Of a DNA stretch of 64,000 bases, positions 1 through 11,700 are shown in pieces. This stretch comes from Phalacrocorax aristotelis (lineage: Eukaryota; Chordata; Aves; Suliformes; Phalacrocoracidae). The stretch is from the NCBI RefSeq assembly GCF_949628215.1, contig NC_134283.1, positions 5,883,610-5,947,609 on the forward strand, given 5' to 3'. The notes beneath the pieces were generated by a model. That model was not told the DNA's origin and searched no databases. It worked only from the letters and a program-made list of their open reading frames with translations. A program made the translations under genes and the position numbers. Positions within the stretch are counted from its first letter, which is position 1. The number at the start of each line of letters is the position of its first letter.

Positions 1-1712
1 GAGATTCTGTGTCATTCTCCGTTCTTACGGTTCATTACTCATTTCCAGTGAAATTCCTATGGATTTAATGTCTAAAATGATTTAAGACTAATTATTTATT
101 CTGTTCATTAGAACGTGTCCTGAGAGATTTTTATAGGCATAAACAATGTAAGCTGAAATTGTCTGTGTTTTCTGAGTGATAATTCATGGAGAAATACTTT
201 AAATTTGTGTTTTGGCAAAAAAAATTGTGTACTGTACTTGCAGAAACATGCATTGCTCTACTATATAGAGGCCTATAAAACTTAGGCCATCTTGAACGAC
301 AAACCATTTCATCTGCTTCTCTTACATGTGTTCAGATGTAAATATGAGGATCACTACAACTGAAACAGCTGAAAATTTCACTGACCTACAGTGGAAAGAC
401 CTTAGCAGGTCTAGTGTGAGAACTTCTGTTTTCCTTCATCTAAAAGTTTAGAAAATATACAAGGGTGTGCAGAAGTGTAGTTTCTCCAGTGGGTGTAAGG
501 ATCCAGCTTAAAGGAAGAGCCTGAGCTAACTCTGAACTCAAAAGGAAGGTCCAGCTGTACTATGCTGGCACTAATCACCCAGGGAGCTCTAAGAAGTTAT
601 GTTCTCCAGCATCTGGAACATCCCGTGCCTGATTGAATAGGTGCTACAAGTGAAAATGAAAAATAAATTATTGTTTTAAGAAAAGAGGGCGTAGGGAAGG
701 TGAGGGAAAGCAAGTATCTGTGGGGAAACAATGGAAATGAGAGAACAGACAAAGCAGGCTGATAATGCTCAGAGTAAGAAAAGTTCCAGGTAAAATGGTA
801 GTAAGAAAAATGTTGCCTGTTTCAATTACTGCTTTTGAAATTTTCTATATGACTTTATAAAAAGAATTACTTCTGATAAAAGTTAGCACAAGCTGCCCTG
901 AATATTGCAGATCTAAAATATGTGTAGAACTGTAAGACTGCTGTGAAAAGACTTAACGGGGTCTTAAGTAAGCTTATTTTAAAACTACACGTAGTAACTG
1001 TAATAGTAGTGTTCTTCTCACAGTAACGGTATTAACAGAGAGCAAATTCCCTTAAGTAACTGTTGCCTGTATGAGTCGCCTTATTAATTTGCCCCAATTT
1101 TACACAGAGCTATGACAACACTAAACAGGGAGAAATAGATTCTATAGGAAACGTCATGGGGAGGGAGGGGGATCAGCCACCCTTGTTAGCTAGGTTGCAA
1201 CGTTTTTACTTCAGCTGATGGCTCTGTTTAAGTATTTTGAATGAGATGCTTTAACACTGACACTGTTCCTAGTGAGTCGTCAACGCTGGCCTTCCCAGGA
1301 ATAATAAAGTGGTTTTTCGAAACAAACATCACATATGCTTGAAAAGCCACTAAGCTATAATAGAAATGCATAACTATGAGTAAAGTACACGTGCGTTAGA
1401 TTTATACTTTTGTTTGATGTAGAACTACTCCTTTTGTTCCTGTACTTACCAGTCTCTAGATGACTGCACAGGAACTAGCGCAGGAACTCTTAACAGAACC
1501 TCTGGTGAGCTCCTACTGTGTCACTGAGCATGCCAGGAGCAGAACAAAATGCTTCTGTAAATTGCATTTGCCATTTAAAATATTTTCCAAGAAAAAGGAA
1601 CAAAGCTAACTTCAGTAAAGAAATGCCATAGTTTAAGCCTGCAAACGTGTTATTGTATTTAAGTGAGCAACATGTCGCTTATTTCTGAAATACCAAGTTT
1701 GTTTCATTTTAG
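1..1712 (+). other. GCSH: GCSH intron 1 (3' part)
   Basis: No exon, CpG island or recognisable repeat is seen. The stretch lies before the second GCSH exon and is read as the 3' part of intron 1, because the transit-peptide exon must be further upstream. Confidence 0.7.
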
Positions 1713-1792
1713 CCCGCAAATTCACAGACAAGCATGAATGGATATCAGTTGAAAATGGCATTGGAACAGTAGGAATCAGCAATTTTGCACAG
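1713..1792 (+). CDS. GCSH: GCSH exon 2
   Basis: The acceptor is a T-rich tract ending in AG at 1711-1712; the donor GT is at 1793. It encodes [15 protein letters not shown]...ISNFAQ, the start of the mature H domain, and opens with two bases of a split codon. The boundary falls where the human exon 1/2 junction is known, just before KFTEKHEW. Confidence 0.95.
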
Positions 1793-4700
1793 GTATTGAT
1801 CCCTCCCCCCTTACCAAAGTCTGCAATATTTATCTAGGCATATGTGCCGTTGTCCTTGCTCTTTGGACAGTTACTCGGTTTTATTGTTCTAATTGCATAC
1901 GCTATACACTGAGCGCGATTTCTGGACTTGGATCTATAGCATTCTTTGAAGTGAGTGATGCTTTAGCATATTGATAAATTCTTAATCACTTCAGATTGAG
2001 CCTATAGAGAGCTGAACTTGAGAAACTTCATGGTTCAACAGAATTTAAAGCTTCCTTTGTTATTTCAGCTCTTACAGGCCTGAGGAGTTTGTGGCTACGT
2101 GAAGAAGGTATCATGCACTTTTTAGGTCAAATTTCCCTTGACCATGAATACAGTCCAATCCCTCCGGCTAAAGAACAATTGTGAATAGAAGTACAATGGG
2201 GCATGTATTTCTAGCTCTAGGATAGGAATTTCTTTGGAATTTTTGTTTTGTTCTCGTGCAAGTACTTGAAATGGAATAGTCACAGGCAAATTCAGGATAG
2301 AGATTCACTGCATGGGAAACTTAAGAAAACCTAATGAGAGAAGCTATCAATGAAGTGGAATTAATGTTTTTTGGGACAAGCACCATTTCCCATAATCTCA
2401 GTTTTCTGTAAACAACACTAATACTCTAAGATCCCTAGTCTTCTGTGAGGTAGGGTACATTCCCCAGAAGCCTATTCTGGTTGAGACCATTCTTATGGTG
2501 ATAAGGCTCCTTACTAAGTCAGTAAGGACAAACTGTATGCTAATGGCTCCCCGGTTGTTGGTGGCTCTGCGGAGGAATCATTTCGTTTTCTTTCAAATAG
2601 AACTGGAAGTAAATACTCTGCGCTTTGTAACAAAAAGGTAATTCCCTCAAACCACTGGGAACTTTGTCCCTTAAAACTATTACTCTAGCTGGTGTAAGAA
2701 GATCAGTAGGTTCTGCCTGAAGAAATCTGTATATGAATCTTGTAACTCAGCCTGAGGGTTATTACCACCGTAATAGATAAACAGTAATTTGGCATTTGGG
2801 GCATGATAACAAAGCACCGTTTTTCCAAGTTAAATGTTTAAAAATGTGAAAAATATGCAGTCCTTAAGGAATGAGAACTAAATTTAGAGACAGATTACTT
2901 ATATATAGTGATTCCAGACTTACTGTATTGTGTATAGTTTCTTTAATGTATGCTTTGATGCTTTTGTTTTTCTTTTAAGGAAGCATTAGGGGATGTTGTT
3001 TACTGTAGTCTTCCAGAAGTTGGGACAAAATTGAGTAAACATGGTAAGTTTCAGCTCTAATTTCTAATTAAGTAATTACTCATCCTTCTCTCCTTTTGCA
3101 AAGATGAATTTTATGAAGTAATTTTTGTGTTCATTAATTACATTATAAATCTTCTGGGTGCAGAATAAATTCAGGTATTTCTATAAGAGACAGCTTTAAC
3201 TTCAAATTTGCACTGTCAGACCATGCATGGTAGCAGAAAATACCAGCTTATTAAACTGTTAAGACATTTAAAAATCAAACATTTGAAATATATTTTTGCA
3301 ATTTTATCTATACTCTGTTTTTAAGATATTTATGCTTTGATTTGAACTTGCTAGTGTTTAGGCTGGCTTATTTGTAATTCTGCAGTTAGGTGTTTCACGA
3401 GTTGCACGGAGTGAAACATCTAATTGATATCAAGCTCTGTGAATATAGAGACTCAGTAATTTGGGGGTATCAGCTGTAATCATAGGGTTTTCCTCATTAG
3501 CAATGTACAAATCATTACAATCTTACTCATTCAGTTCTGTAATTTTCCATGTTACAGAAGAGTGAGCATTAACAGGTAGAAAGGAAGAGCCTGTTCCCGC
3601 ATTTACACGGAGGGCTGTCTTGGTAGTGTATGGGGAAAAGATTGTCATTAGCTTTGGCCATTGCAGAACAAGAATGTAGATTTACGGAGGTGAAGTAGCA
3701 GGCCTATTGCATCACATTGAATGGTGAATGTTAGACAAAAGGTCTTTCTGTTTGGGGTTTTAATTAACCAACTTGTAGTTTTGTTGTATCTGAAGGAATT
3801 TCATTTCCGTTTAGTCCTTCTCTTTTTTACCCATTCTGGCCTTAGTCTAATTCCAGGCTTTCCCAGAACATGTTGTTCTCTGGTTCCTTGTGCTGATGCC
3901 TATCTACTCTTCTGACAGCTCCGTGTTCCTCCAGCCTCTGTCTTATTTGCTTGTGGCTTAGAGTTACTCTGGACTAACATTGCTCCAGGCACTGTTTCCA
4001 TAACTGCCTGTGAAACAGAAAGAAGGGAAGAGCGGCTGGGTGATTCCAGTGTGGTGCTTCTGAATACTAATGCGTGTTTTCCAGTGAGTGCAAATGTAAC
4101 ACTTGCTAGTGTTTCTGAAGAAAAACTGGGATTCCTGAAATTGTGGATGTGTCCATTTTGTAAGCAAATTATGTATAAAAAGGTTTAAATTGTAGGTAGA
4201 AGGCATATTTAGGTCTCTTGCCGCAAGAGCTGGCTGTGGTTCCCTCTAGCCCTTTATCACAACATATGCTGTAAGGCTTTAGCCAAAGGATTAGCCAAAT
4301 GTAAGAAATTTCTGTCCCTTCTGTAGTAGCCAGCTAGCTAGTGTTATGCAAGCTCCCCAGAATAATTCAGGAGCATAAACATCAAATTTAATACTGCTAA
4401 TCATTGTCATAAAGTCAGTGACTTCAATCTCCTTGACAGTTTTCCTTGCTCAGGATCAAGATACTCCTTCACTGGCTAGGTCATCACCAGAATGTCTGAC
4501 TAAAAAAACCGAAGCACTTTGTGTTTTCCTCTGAAAAGCGTTCAATTGTATTCTGTGTTTCAGATGAGTTTGGAGCTTTGGAAAGTGTGAAAGCTGCTAG
4601 TGAACTGTATTCTCCTCTCTCGGGAGAAGTGACTGAGATTAATGCTGCCCTTGCAGATAATCCAGGGCTCGTCAATAAATCATGTTATCAAGATGGTAAG

Positions 4701-5366
4701 ATGTCATTTTTATCTTTAGTAATGAACACCAGCTGGATCCTTGCTGTCATGCATGGCTCTGCAATTCCTAGTTCTTCCAGTTCAGTGCTGTGGAGGCTTA
4801 AATGGAATATATTGAATATAGTTCAAGCCCAGTAAAATTTAACATGAAAGTCTTATTGTAGTCTTGTCTTTGCTGACAGCTGCTTTACAATGTGGTGTTC
4901 TCAGACACAGACTGTGGTTGAATTTAAATGTTTTCCTTGATCGCATTTCTCTTCTCTGATCTTGTAACAGCTCATGATGCCGAGAGGTCAGGCTGTTTTT
5001 CTAGAGAGCGTCTCCTTAATGCTACTGTCAGAGACGGTACTAAATTAGGTAGCTGGTCTGACTCAAAAGGCCATTTCTTATGACAGGTTCTTTCTTCAGT
5101 TTTTAAAGTACTGAAGCATTGTTTTGCCTGCACAAGCAGTGCTGTTGATTCTACCAGCGTTACAGGGCTGGTATGCCTACTGGGAGTACTCTCCTAAGGC
5201 AGTACCATGGATGAGTCTGTCTAGTAGGATATTAGCAACCGTTTTTCTTTTTAATTTCCTAAATACAGGTTGGCTGATCAAGATGACTGTGGAAAACCCT
5301 GCTGAACTTGATGAACTGATGAATGAAGAAGCCTATGAGAAATACATAAAATCCATTGAGGACTGA
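1713..5366 (+). CDS. GCSH: Glycine cleavage system H protein, partial (last four coding exons)
   Basis: H protein is the lipoyl-carrying shuttle of the mitochondrial glycine cleavage complex; it passes the aminomethyl intermediate from P protein to T protein and is reoxidised by L protein. Four exons joined by GT-AG introns (1713-1792, 2980-3043, 4564-4695, 5269-5366) encode 123 residues plus a split first codon, nearly the whole mature domain. It runs from RKFTDKHEW to the C-terminal EKYIKSIED. The lipoylated lysine is in the ESVKAASE motif, codon 4590-4592. The first exon, with the start codon and mitochondrial transit peptide, is not here: bases 1-1712 are AT-rich and lack a CpG island. 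No frame break is seen, so the gene looks functional. In the human map C16orf46 lies downstream on the same strand, which matches the relic at 26.4 kb. Confidence 0.96.
2980..3043 (+). CDS. GCSH: GCSH exon 3
   Basis: It encodes [21 protein letters not shown] plus the first base of an Asp codon, and ends at a strong donor (GTAAGT at 3044). It forms part of the beta-barrel that presents the lipoyl hairpin. Confidence 0.95.
4564..4695 (+). CDS. GCSH: GCSH exon 4, lipoyl-lysine exon
   Basis: It begins after AG at 4562-4563 and encodes [16 protein letters not shown] through to NKSCYQD. The lysine of ESVKAASE is the lipoylation site. It ends one base into a Gly codon at donor GTAAGA. Confidence 0.96.
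5269..5366 (+). CDS. GCSH: GCSH terminal coding exon
   Basis: It encodes [18 protein letters not shown]...YIKSIED and the TGA at 5364-5366. A consensus AATAAA lies 14 bases after the stop, so the 3'UTR can be very short. Confidence 0.95.
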
Positions 5367-5379
5367 GCTGGAATAATGA

Positions 5380-5385
5380 AATAAA
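5380..5385 (+). terminator. GCSH: GCSH polyadenylation signal
   Basis: AATAAA lies just after the GCSH stop and is followed within about 30 bases by T/G-rich sequence (TGTAGTTTG). Cleavage near 5400-5415 is expected. Later signals are possible in this AT-rich flank. Confidence 0.6.
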
Positions 5386-5410
5386 TCTATATAAAATATT
5401 TCAATGTAGT

Positions 5411-8409
5411 TTGTCATCAATCAGCAAAGTAAAGAATATCCAGTTTTGGCAACCTGAAAAATACCTCTTATGATCACATATATATGGGTCATAAATAATT
5501 GCTGTGATAAAAATGTTTAACACCTGCATATGTGCAAGGGTTTTTTCTTCTAGATTATCTGATTTATGTAACTTCAGGATGTTATCTATGATATTTTTGA
5601 ATTATCCAATATTTATGGATAGTGGATATTAACGAATCCAATAATTATGATAATTTATTTGCCAAAATATATACTTTCCAAGATTCATTTGACAATCAAA
5701 TTTAGTAACAATTGCCTTAAGATAGTTCTGTTGTAGGCACAGGACTGTGTTTGTAACCTGGACTACAGTTTTCCCTCTTCTATTGCTCCCAAGATACTGG
5801 AAAGCAGTGCCACCCTACGTTCCTAATATTTTTTGTAATTCTTGTTGCAAAGATAATACTGAGAAAGGAGAAGCCATATCGACTACCCCTTCGCATGATT
5901 TTTACTTTATTACAGAATTTATTAATCCTTTGTTTTCCTTCTTCATTGTACCATGTAATCAAATTAGTTCTGCCTTTGAGGCAGAAGAGTAGGGTCCTTG
6001 TCTTCTCATTTATATGCTTTTTTTAGTACGCAAAACTCATGCAATGATAGTTTATCAAGGTTCTCAAGTGGATTGGTTAGGCTGTGTTTTCTGTTGGGTA
6101 ACCACTACCCATGTCACAAGTAATTAAGGAATTCTACATCTTGTGTTTAGCAGCTGTGGTTTCAGAAGAGTAGATACTTCAGAAAACTCTGATCAGTAAT
6201 AGTTTGACATAAAATGTATCCGTGTATGCCTGTCTTTAAGATCAAGTAGGGGCACTGCTGTAATGATGTCACAGGAATGAGACTAAACTTCTTGCTTTGC
6301 AAACCAGTAAGCTAAAGCAGCTGAATTCCATTAGACTTAATATTTCCTGAATCCACAAAAGTGCACTCAAAGTTGATGCGACATCCAAGGGTAAGGTTGA
6401 GTTGTATGGACCTGTACTTTAGGAAGACGGTAGTACAGCAGAGTCTTGGTCTAAAACTTTTGTCCTACAATTTTAAAATGGTGATTAGAAGCTAAGCACA
6501 AAACAGGAGTGCAAACCAAGTATCTGTAGGTTGATCCAAGAGGAAATGGGAATCTTTAATCCATATAAGATGACAAAGGCAAAATTCATATTCCTTTGGA
6601 AGTTACTTTCAAAAGCACAGCCCTTCTAAAGGGCAGAAATGCACTGCAGCTTATACAGAAACCTTTTTAGTATATAAAAATGTAGGGCTTTCTTTTAAGA
6701 TCTAAAGGGATGTCAAAGTAATTGGTGGGTGTTTTAAAATCCTGGGAGCCAATTTGTCCTACACAAGTCACAGATAAAAGCACTGCCAAGAGAGACTCCA
6801 CTGTGTATTTAAGATAAAACTATCTTCTCCATAGGAGATAAACTGCAAAGTGGCCAAGAGGAAAGAGCGGGTTTGACTGTTCCACAGGGGTCCGAACTTG
6901 GCAGTGGCTGATAAACAAAAGGCTCTGGTAAACGTAGTATAAGTGCTTTAAAAACTGTCAGTGCTTATCCATGCTGCACAGTATCATGCAGAATTTATTG
7001 TGACAATGTTCAGGGCCCAGAGAGATGGGAGCTTGATCGTGGTCTACAGACTCCTGGTGTCACTTTGGGTCTTTGACCTCCCTGTGCACTTTCCAAAGGG
7101 AAAGTTCTGTTTCAAATTAGAGTGGAGGCAAATGGGGACAGGAATGTAGAAAAATGTCTCAGTTTGATACTGTTTCTTCTACTTTTTTTTTTTCCTTCCA
7201 ACTTTACTAGAGACTAATAGGTCCTTCATTCATTGCTATGATTATATGACTCTTGTGGATCCTCCTTTAAAGATTAGTCCTCAGCATTATAGTTAATATT
7301 TATAAAATTTTTCCCTTTAAAACATTGATGATATTTTCTTTTGATCTATGAAATAGTAATTTCTGTAACCCCCTAGGGGGATTACAGAAGGGGGTAGATA
7401 AATGAAAACATTCTTGAGAAACCACCTGGAACAGAATTTAACCTTCCTTTCATGGTGTGCAGTTGGAGAGTGAATGTTATTTTGCTTAAAGAGTTTCTAT
7501 CTCTTTAGAGTCTCTATCCCTAGTTCTTTTAGGGTTTTATATGACCTTAAAGTAATTTATTGAATTTTCTAATTCCTCTTAAAATGGGAACGATACTTAC
7601 TTAGGTGCTTTTCTTGTGTGGTTTATGCTGAGATCTCTGGTATTCTGCAGTTATTTAGGCTAAAGGATGGCTATTGGAGCAAATATTTTTATATCTTTCT
7701 ACAATCCACTCAACTACCTGAATTATGCTGCCCAAAGAATGTGTTCTTCCTTGTGTGATGTGTGGTGCCCAAGCAGAGCTCCTAGCTTTCAGATAATCCC
7801 ATCACTTGACTACATTCCTGAAGCAGCAGGAAGCCTCAGACAGACCACCACGCGTGGGTTGGAACCAGGCTCTGCAAGAGCACGAATGCAAAACTTGCCA
7901 ACAGGAATCCATAATGAATGCCTTTCATCAAAATAAAAGCTGCAATGAATGTGTATTAGCTTTGGTCCATGACACAATTTGGAATGCTTTTATATAAATC
8001 ATAGGGGAAAACATCAAATTTGTTCACCGGTGTGTGCTCCTATAGAAAATGAATAAAGGAAATTATTTTTTACAAAATAACCACTTTATGTGTGACCTCT
8101 TAAGTCTTGATCTTGAGCTTAAGAACTTGCCACTCAGGATTACTGGATACTAAACATTGTAGACACAGTAGAGAGATTGGTTTCTGGCAATTCTGATTTC
8201 CATACTTCTGCAACCACTGATTATGTCTGTCTCACAGGGGTTAACTGTATGTTTCTTCATACTGACAGATTGGGAATTTACGATCTTCCTGTAGTTATGG
8301 GTCCCATCACAGAGTTTTAATAAGCAAACTGACACATGAAGGACACAACATCTATCTTCACGTCAGCCTGATCATGTGAATAAACAGACCTTACCAATAA
8401 ATCAATCCA
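5411..8409. other. Intergenic, no gene seen
   Basis: AT-rich, with only short chance reading frames. The one structural oddity is the near-perfect inverted repeat at 7361-7389. No repeat family was recognised. Confidence 0.6.
7361..7389. repeat. 29-bp imperfect palindrome
   Basis: TTCTGTAACCCCC and GGGGATTACAGAA are reverse complements except for one mismatched pair, around a CTAG-type centre. It could form a short hairpin. Nothing nearby suggests a transposon end or an RNA gene. Confidence 0.55.
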
Positions 8410-8765
8410 GAATGATCCTCAGCTGAGCGCGTGAGGCTTTGCTGTCGTGATGCTGGGAGACGTCACACAGCAAGGGGCAAAGGAAATCGCACCACCCGTG
8501 CTGCCTACTTTGGGGAAGAGAAAGAAAAGCGAAGAGTAGTGCATATTTCACTAATAACACGAGTTCACCAAGTGGGTGGAATTCTCCAGGCTGTCAAACG
8601 GTGATGCGCCGATTTAAATAACCGCAAGTTAAAAAAAGAAAGCGTTGCCTAATTTCACCACACGGTGGCACTCACGGCGTTAAGGACGGCGGCGGCGGGC
8701 GCGGGAGGGAAGCGCGGCCACGCTGCTCTCCTGGGTCAGCTGCGCCGTCGCTAAAGGCAGTGACA
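8410..8765. promoter_or_regulatory. Small orphan CpG island
   Basis: CpG-dense patch in AT-rich surroundings. It includes a CGG-repeat-like run near 8688-8703 and a TGACGT-like CRE half-site sequence (GACGTCA, 8459-8465). No coding exon is attached. It lies about 3 kb downstream of GCSH, roughly where the human C16orf46 5' end sits relative to GCSH. It may therefore be the old C16orf46 promoter or a noncoding-RNA promoter; this is inference from position only. Confidence 0.4.
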
Positions 8766-11700
8766 TCTCAGCTTCAGCCTCATTTCATTTCCTAGGTCAC
8801 CTTCAAGCTCAGAAAAAATATTAAGCACATCTTGCTTCACTGAAAGTGTTTTAAAAAGCCACTCCTCACAGCACGATATGTGACAGAGGAATTATTAACT
8901 TAAACCTCATTTTATCGTACCCATGATTTTTTCTTTCCTCTCCCACAGTCGTCTTCTCCCCCTTCTTGCAGCACGCCTGAAACCGGGCCTGGTGGGGAAG
9001 GGCTGTGCATGGACAGTCTTCGACTCTACCAAGTTCCAAACGCGATGCCAGCCATTAGGTCAAGAGGAGCCCTTCAATAAGAGCAGAGATGGACCGGGAG
9101 CCTCGGGAAAAACGTTCTTCTACCAAAGGCACAGGTGAACCTGCTTTTAGATTAGTGAAACTGCATTGCTCTTAGAGACGCTGCAAAGGTCACCTACATA
9201 GAACGGTGCCATCTCCACAGCCAGCCCTGTAACGTGGTGAATCATGACAGGACTGATGGAAAACCAAACATCCTTCGGCAAGCCATTTCCAGGCAACACG
9301 ATCTCATGGATGTAAGATGATACTAAAAGACCCTCGAGCAGTGTCCATCAGTGTAAATTACCAGCAAGCTATGCTGCAGATGGCACAAATTTCGAAAGCA
9401 GCTTAGAAGTGTCCTCAATGTAATTTTTTTCCACTTTCCCCACACTGCTTGAGACACAGTCTTAGAGGAGCAGCCCTTGGCAGGAGAACTTAGGCTGTGG
9501 TATCTGGATTGGTTAGACTTTGCCTCACAACATCGATATCCCTCTCTTTCCGACAAAGCATAACTCAAGTCACTTCAGATATGATCTATTTTAGTGCAGT
9601 ACAAGTGTCCCACACCCTCTGCTATTAGGCTGTTTCATTTGTCATTTGTTTATAGTGCTTAATTATTTATGTTATTGAACGTATTTTGCTTAGAGATGTA
9701 TTTTAATGGAGGCACAGCACTTGTACCTTTCTCTAGCCGTGAAAATCCATCCACAAGATAGGAGGATGAGCCTGCACTTCTTAGGACTCAAGAGTACTTC
9801 TGTTTTTCAGCCATCACCCCTCTCCCCTCTTCGCTGCTAGGGTCTGGATCAAGAGAACATGAAAGAGAATTAAGTATTCTTGGGAACCCCTGTCCGTTCT
9901 GACAACCCCTCACTTGTGCCACAAACAGTAAGGCAAAGCCAGTGATAAAACTGGTGGAATATCCTCATTGCAGGGCTCTTTTTTTCTGCAGTGTATCATT
10001 CTCACCTACAACTGAAACATTTTTGCAGTTTTCTGTTAGACTAAGGGGCATTTCTTAAATCAGGTTGGCCTGGTAAATGTGTTAGACAACAAAGAAGAAA
10101 ATTCATCTGTTCAAAACCTTGATAGGAACTTTTTTGTCTACTTCCCATATCTTCCATAGGTTTAAGGAGTAACTGAAGGACAACATGGTCCTTTAACGCA
10201 TGCCCCTGCTTCTGAGAGATCTACAGTAGTATTTCTAATAGGGAATCTAATACAGTCTTGCAAAAGGCCGCTTTTTAGAGGTAGTAACCCTGATTTCTCC
10301 TTTCTACCTGCCCCTGTACACAGAGAGAGCTGCAAGAAGAGACAGTCACCCTGAAGTCAAAACAGGGTTGGGAAGCGTGGCTCTAGATCATGACAACAGT
10401 GTGAGCTTTTGGGATGAGGTTGCGTGAGAACCTGATCTGATCTCGCCGCTCCCTGCTGCTGACGGGCTCTTGCTCACTCTCCCTCCTCTTTGGCCTCTCC
10501 CTTCTCTCTGTGCCCGATCCTCCCCACCCTTGCCACACATGCCCGTGAGAGGCTCCCCCATTTGTGGCGGCCATGGCATTCGGTGCATCCCCTCGGCTCA
10601 ACTCATCATGCAGACCAAAAATTGTTGGTAGATTCAAAGAAACACCCAGAGGGGGACATTAAGAAATAGGGATAGTTACTATAATTAGTAGTTGTACTAT
10701 TATATGAATACTTCATACGTTTTAACACTTGTTATTAATAAGACTATCTACTGTATGTAATTCTGATTAATAGGCAGATGAATTACTGTAGTCATATTTT
10801 GTCCCAAGTAAGAGTGGAAAAAATGAAAAATTAATCCAAGACTAAAGAACAATGTCAAACTACTCCTTTTTTCTCATTTTAGAGCACAACTTCATCATAA
10901 TCTTCACCCAGAACTGTAATCTCATTACTTCAGGATCACTCAAGCATAACAGCAGTTTTAAATTCAAAGCATAGGCTTACCAAAAAGGGAAATTACATTC
11001 TATTATTCTAATTATTACAGTCTAATATTCATATAATGGCACCTTAAGAAAACAGTTCTAGATTCTGTAATTTATGTGAGCAAAGAGGTTTTTTTTACTT
11101 GAACAAAAAGATTAGATAGACGTTAAATCAGAAAGCATTCCCTCTGGAGAAAAAACCTGAAATCTGGGGCTACATTTTAATTACTTTGCCCTTCCAAAGA
11201 AACACATGAAAATATTATTAATAATAATAATGAGACAGCTAAGTAGATCTTTCTGAAAGAGTATAGAAAAATGAGTTGTACTAATTACATGGGAACAAAG
11301 ATGTAACATTTTTTTTCTCCTTATGGCTTTTATATGTATTACAAAGAAGGCTCAAAAAGTGTTGAAGACAACCTGAAAACTGTTCTTGGCATTGCAAGAC
11401 AAGATGCTGTCTACAGCAAAAGACTGAAAACTAGTGCATTGTAACAATTCAGGAAACAAATATTTTGAACTCAGCAATTAACAGAGAAAGAATATTTGGA
11501 AGAGTCCTTATGATTCATTTAGCTAATACCTAGATAGCCTCAATTCTGCATCACCACTGGAGGAAAAGGCACGTGCTGGTTAAAGAGGCAGCTTGACTGC
11601 AGTTACTGCTGAACACACATGGGGCTTAGAAACCTTCCTCCTAGCCCTTCAGCACTGAAAAATGTAAACATTTTTTGCCCCCCCCATAAAAATCACAGTT

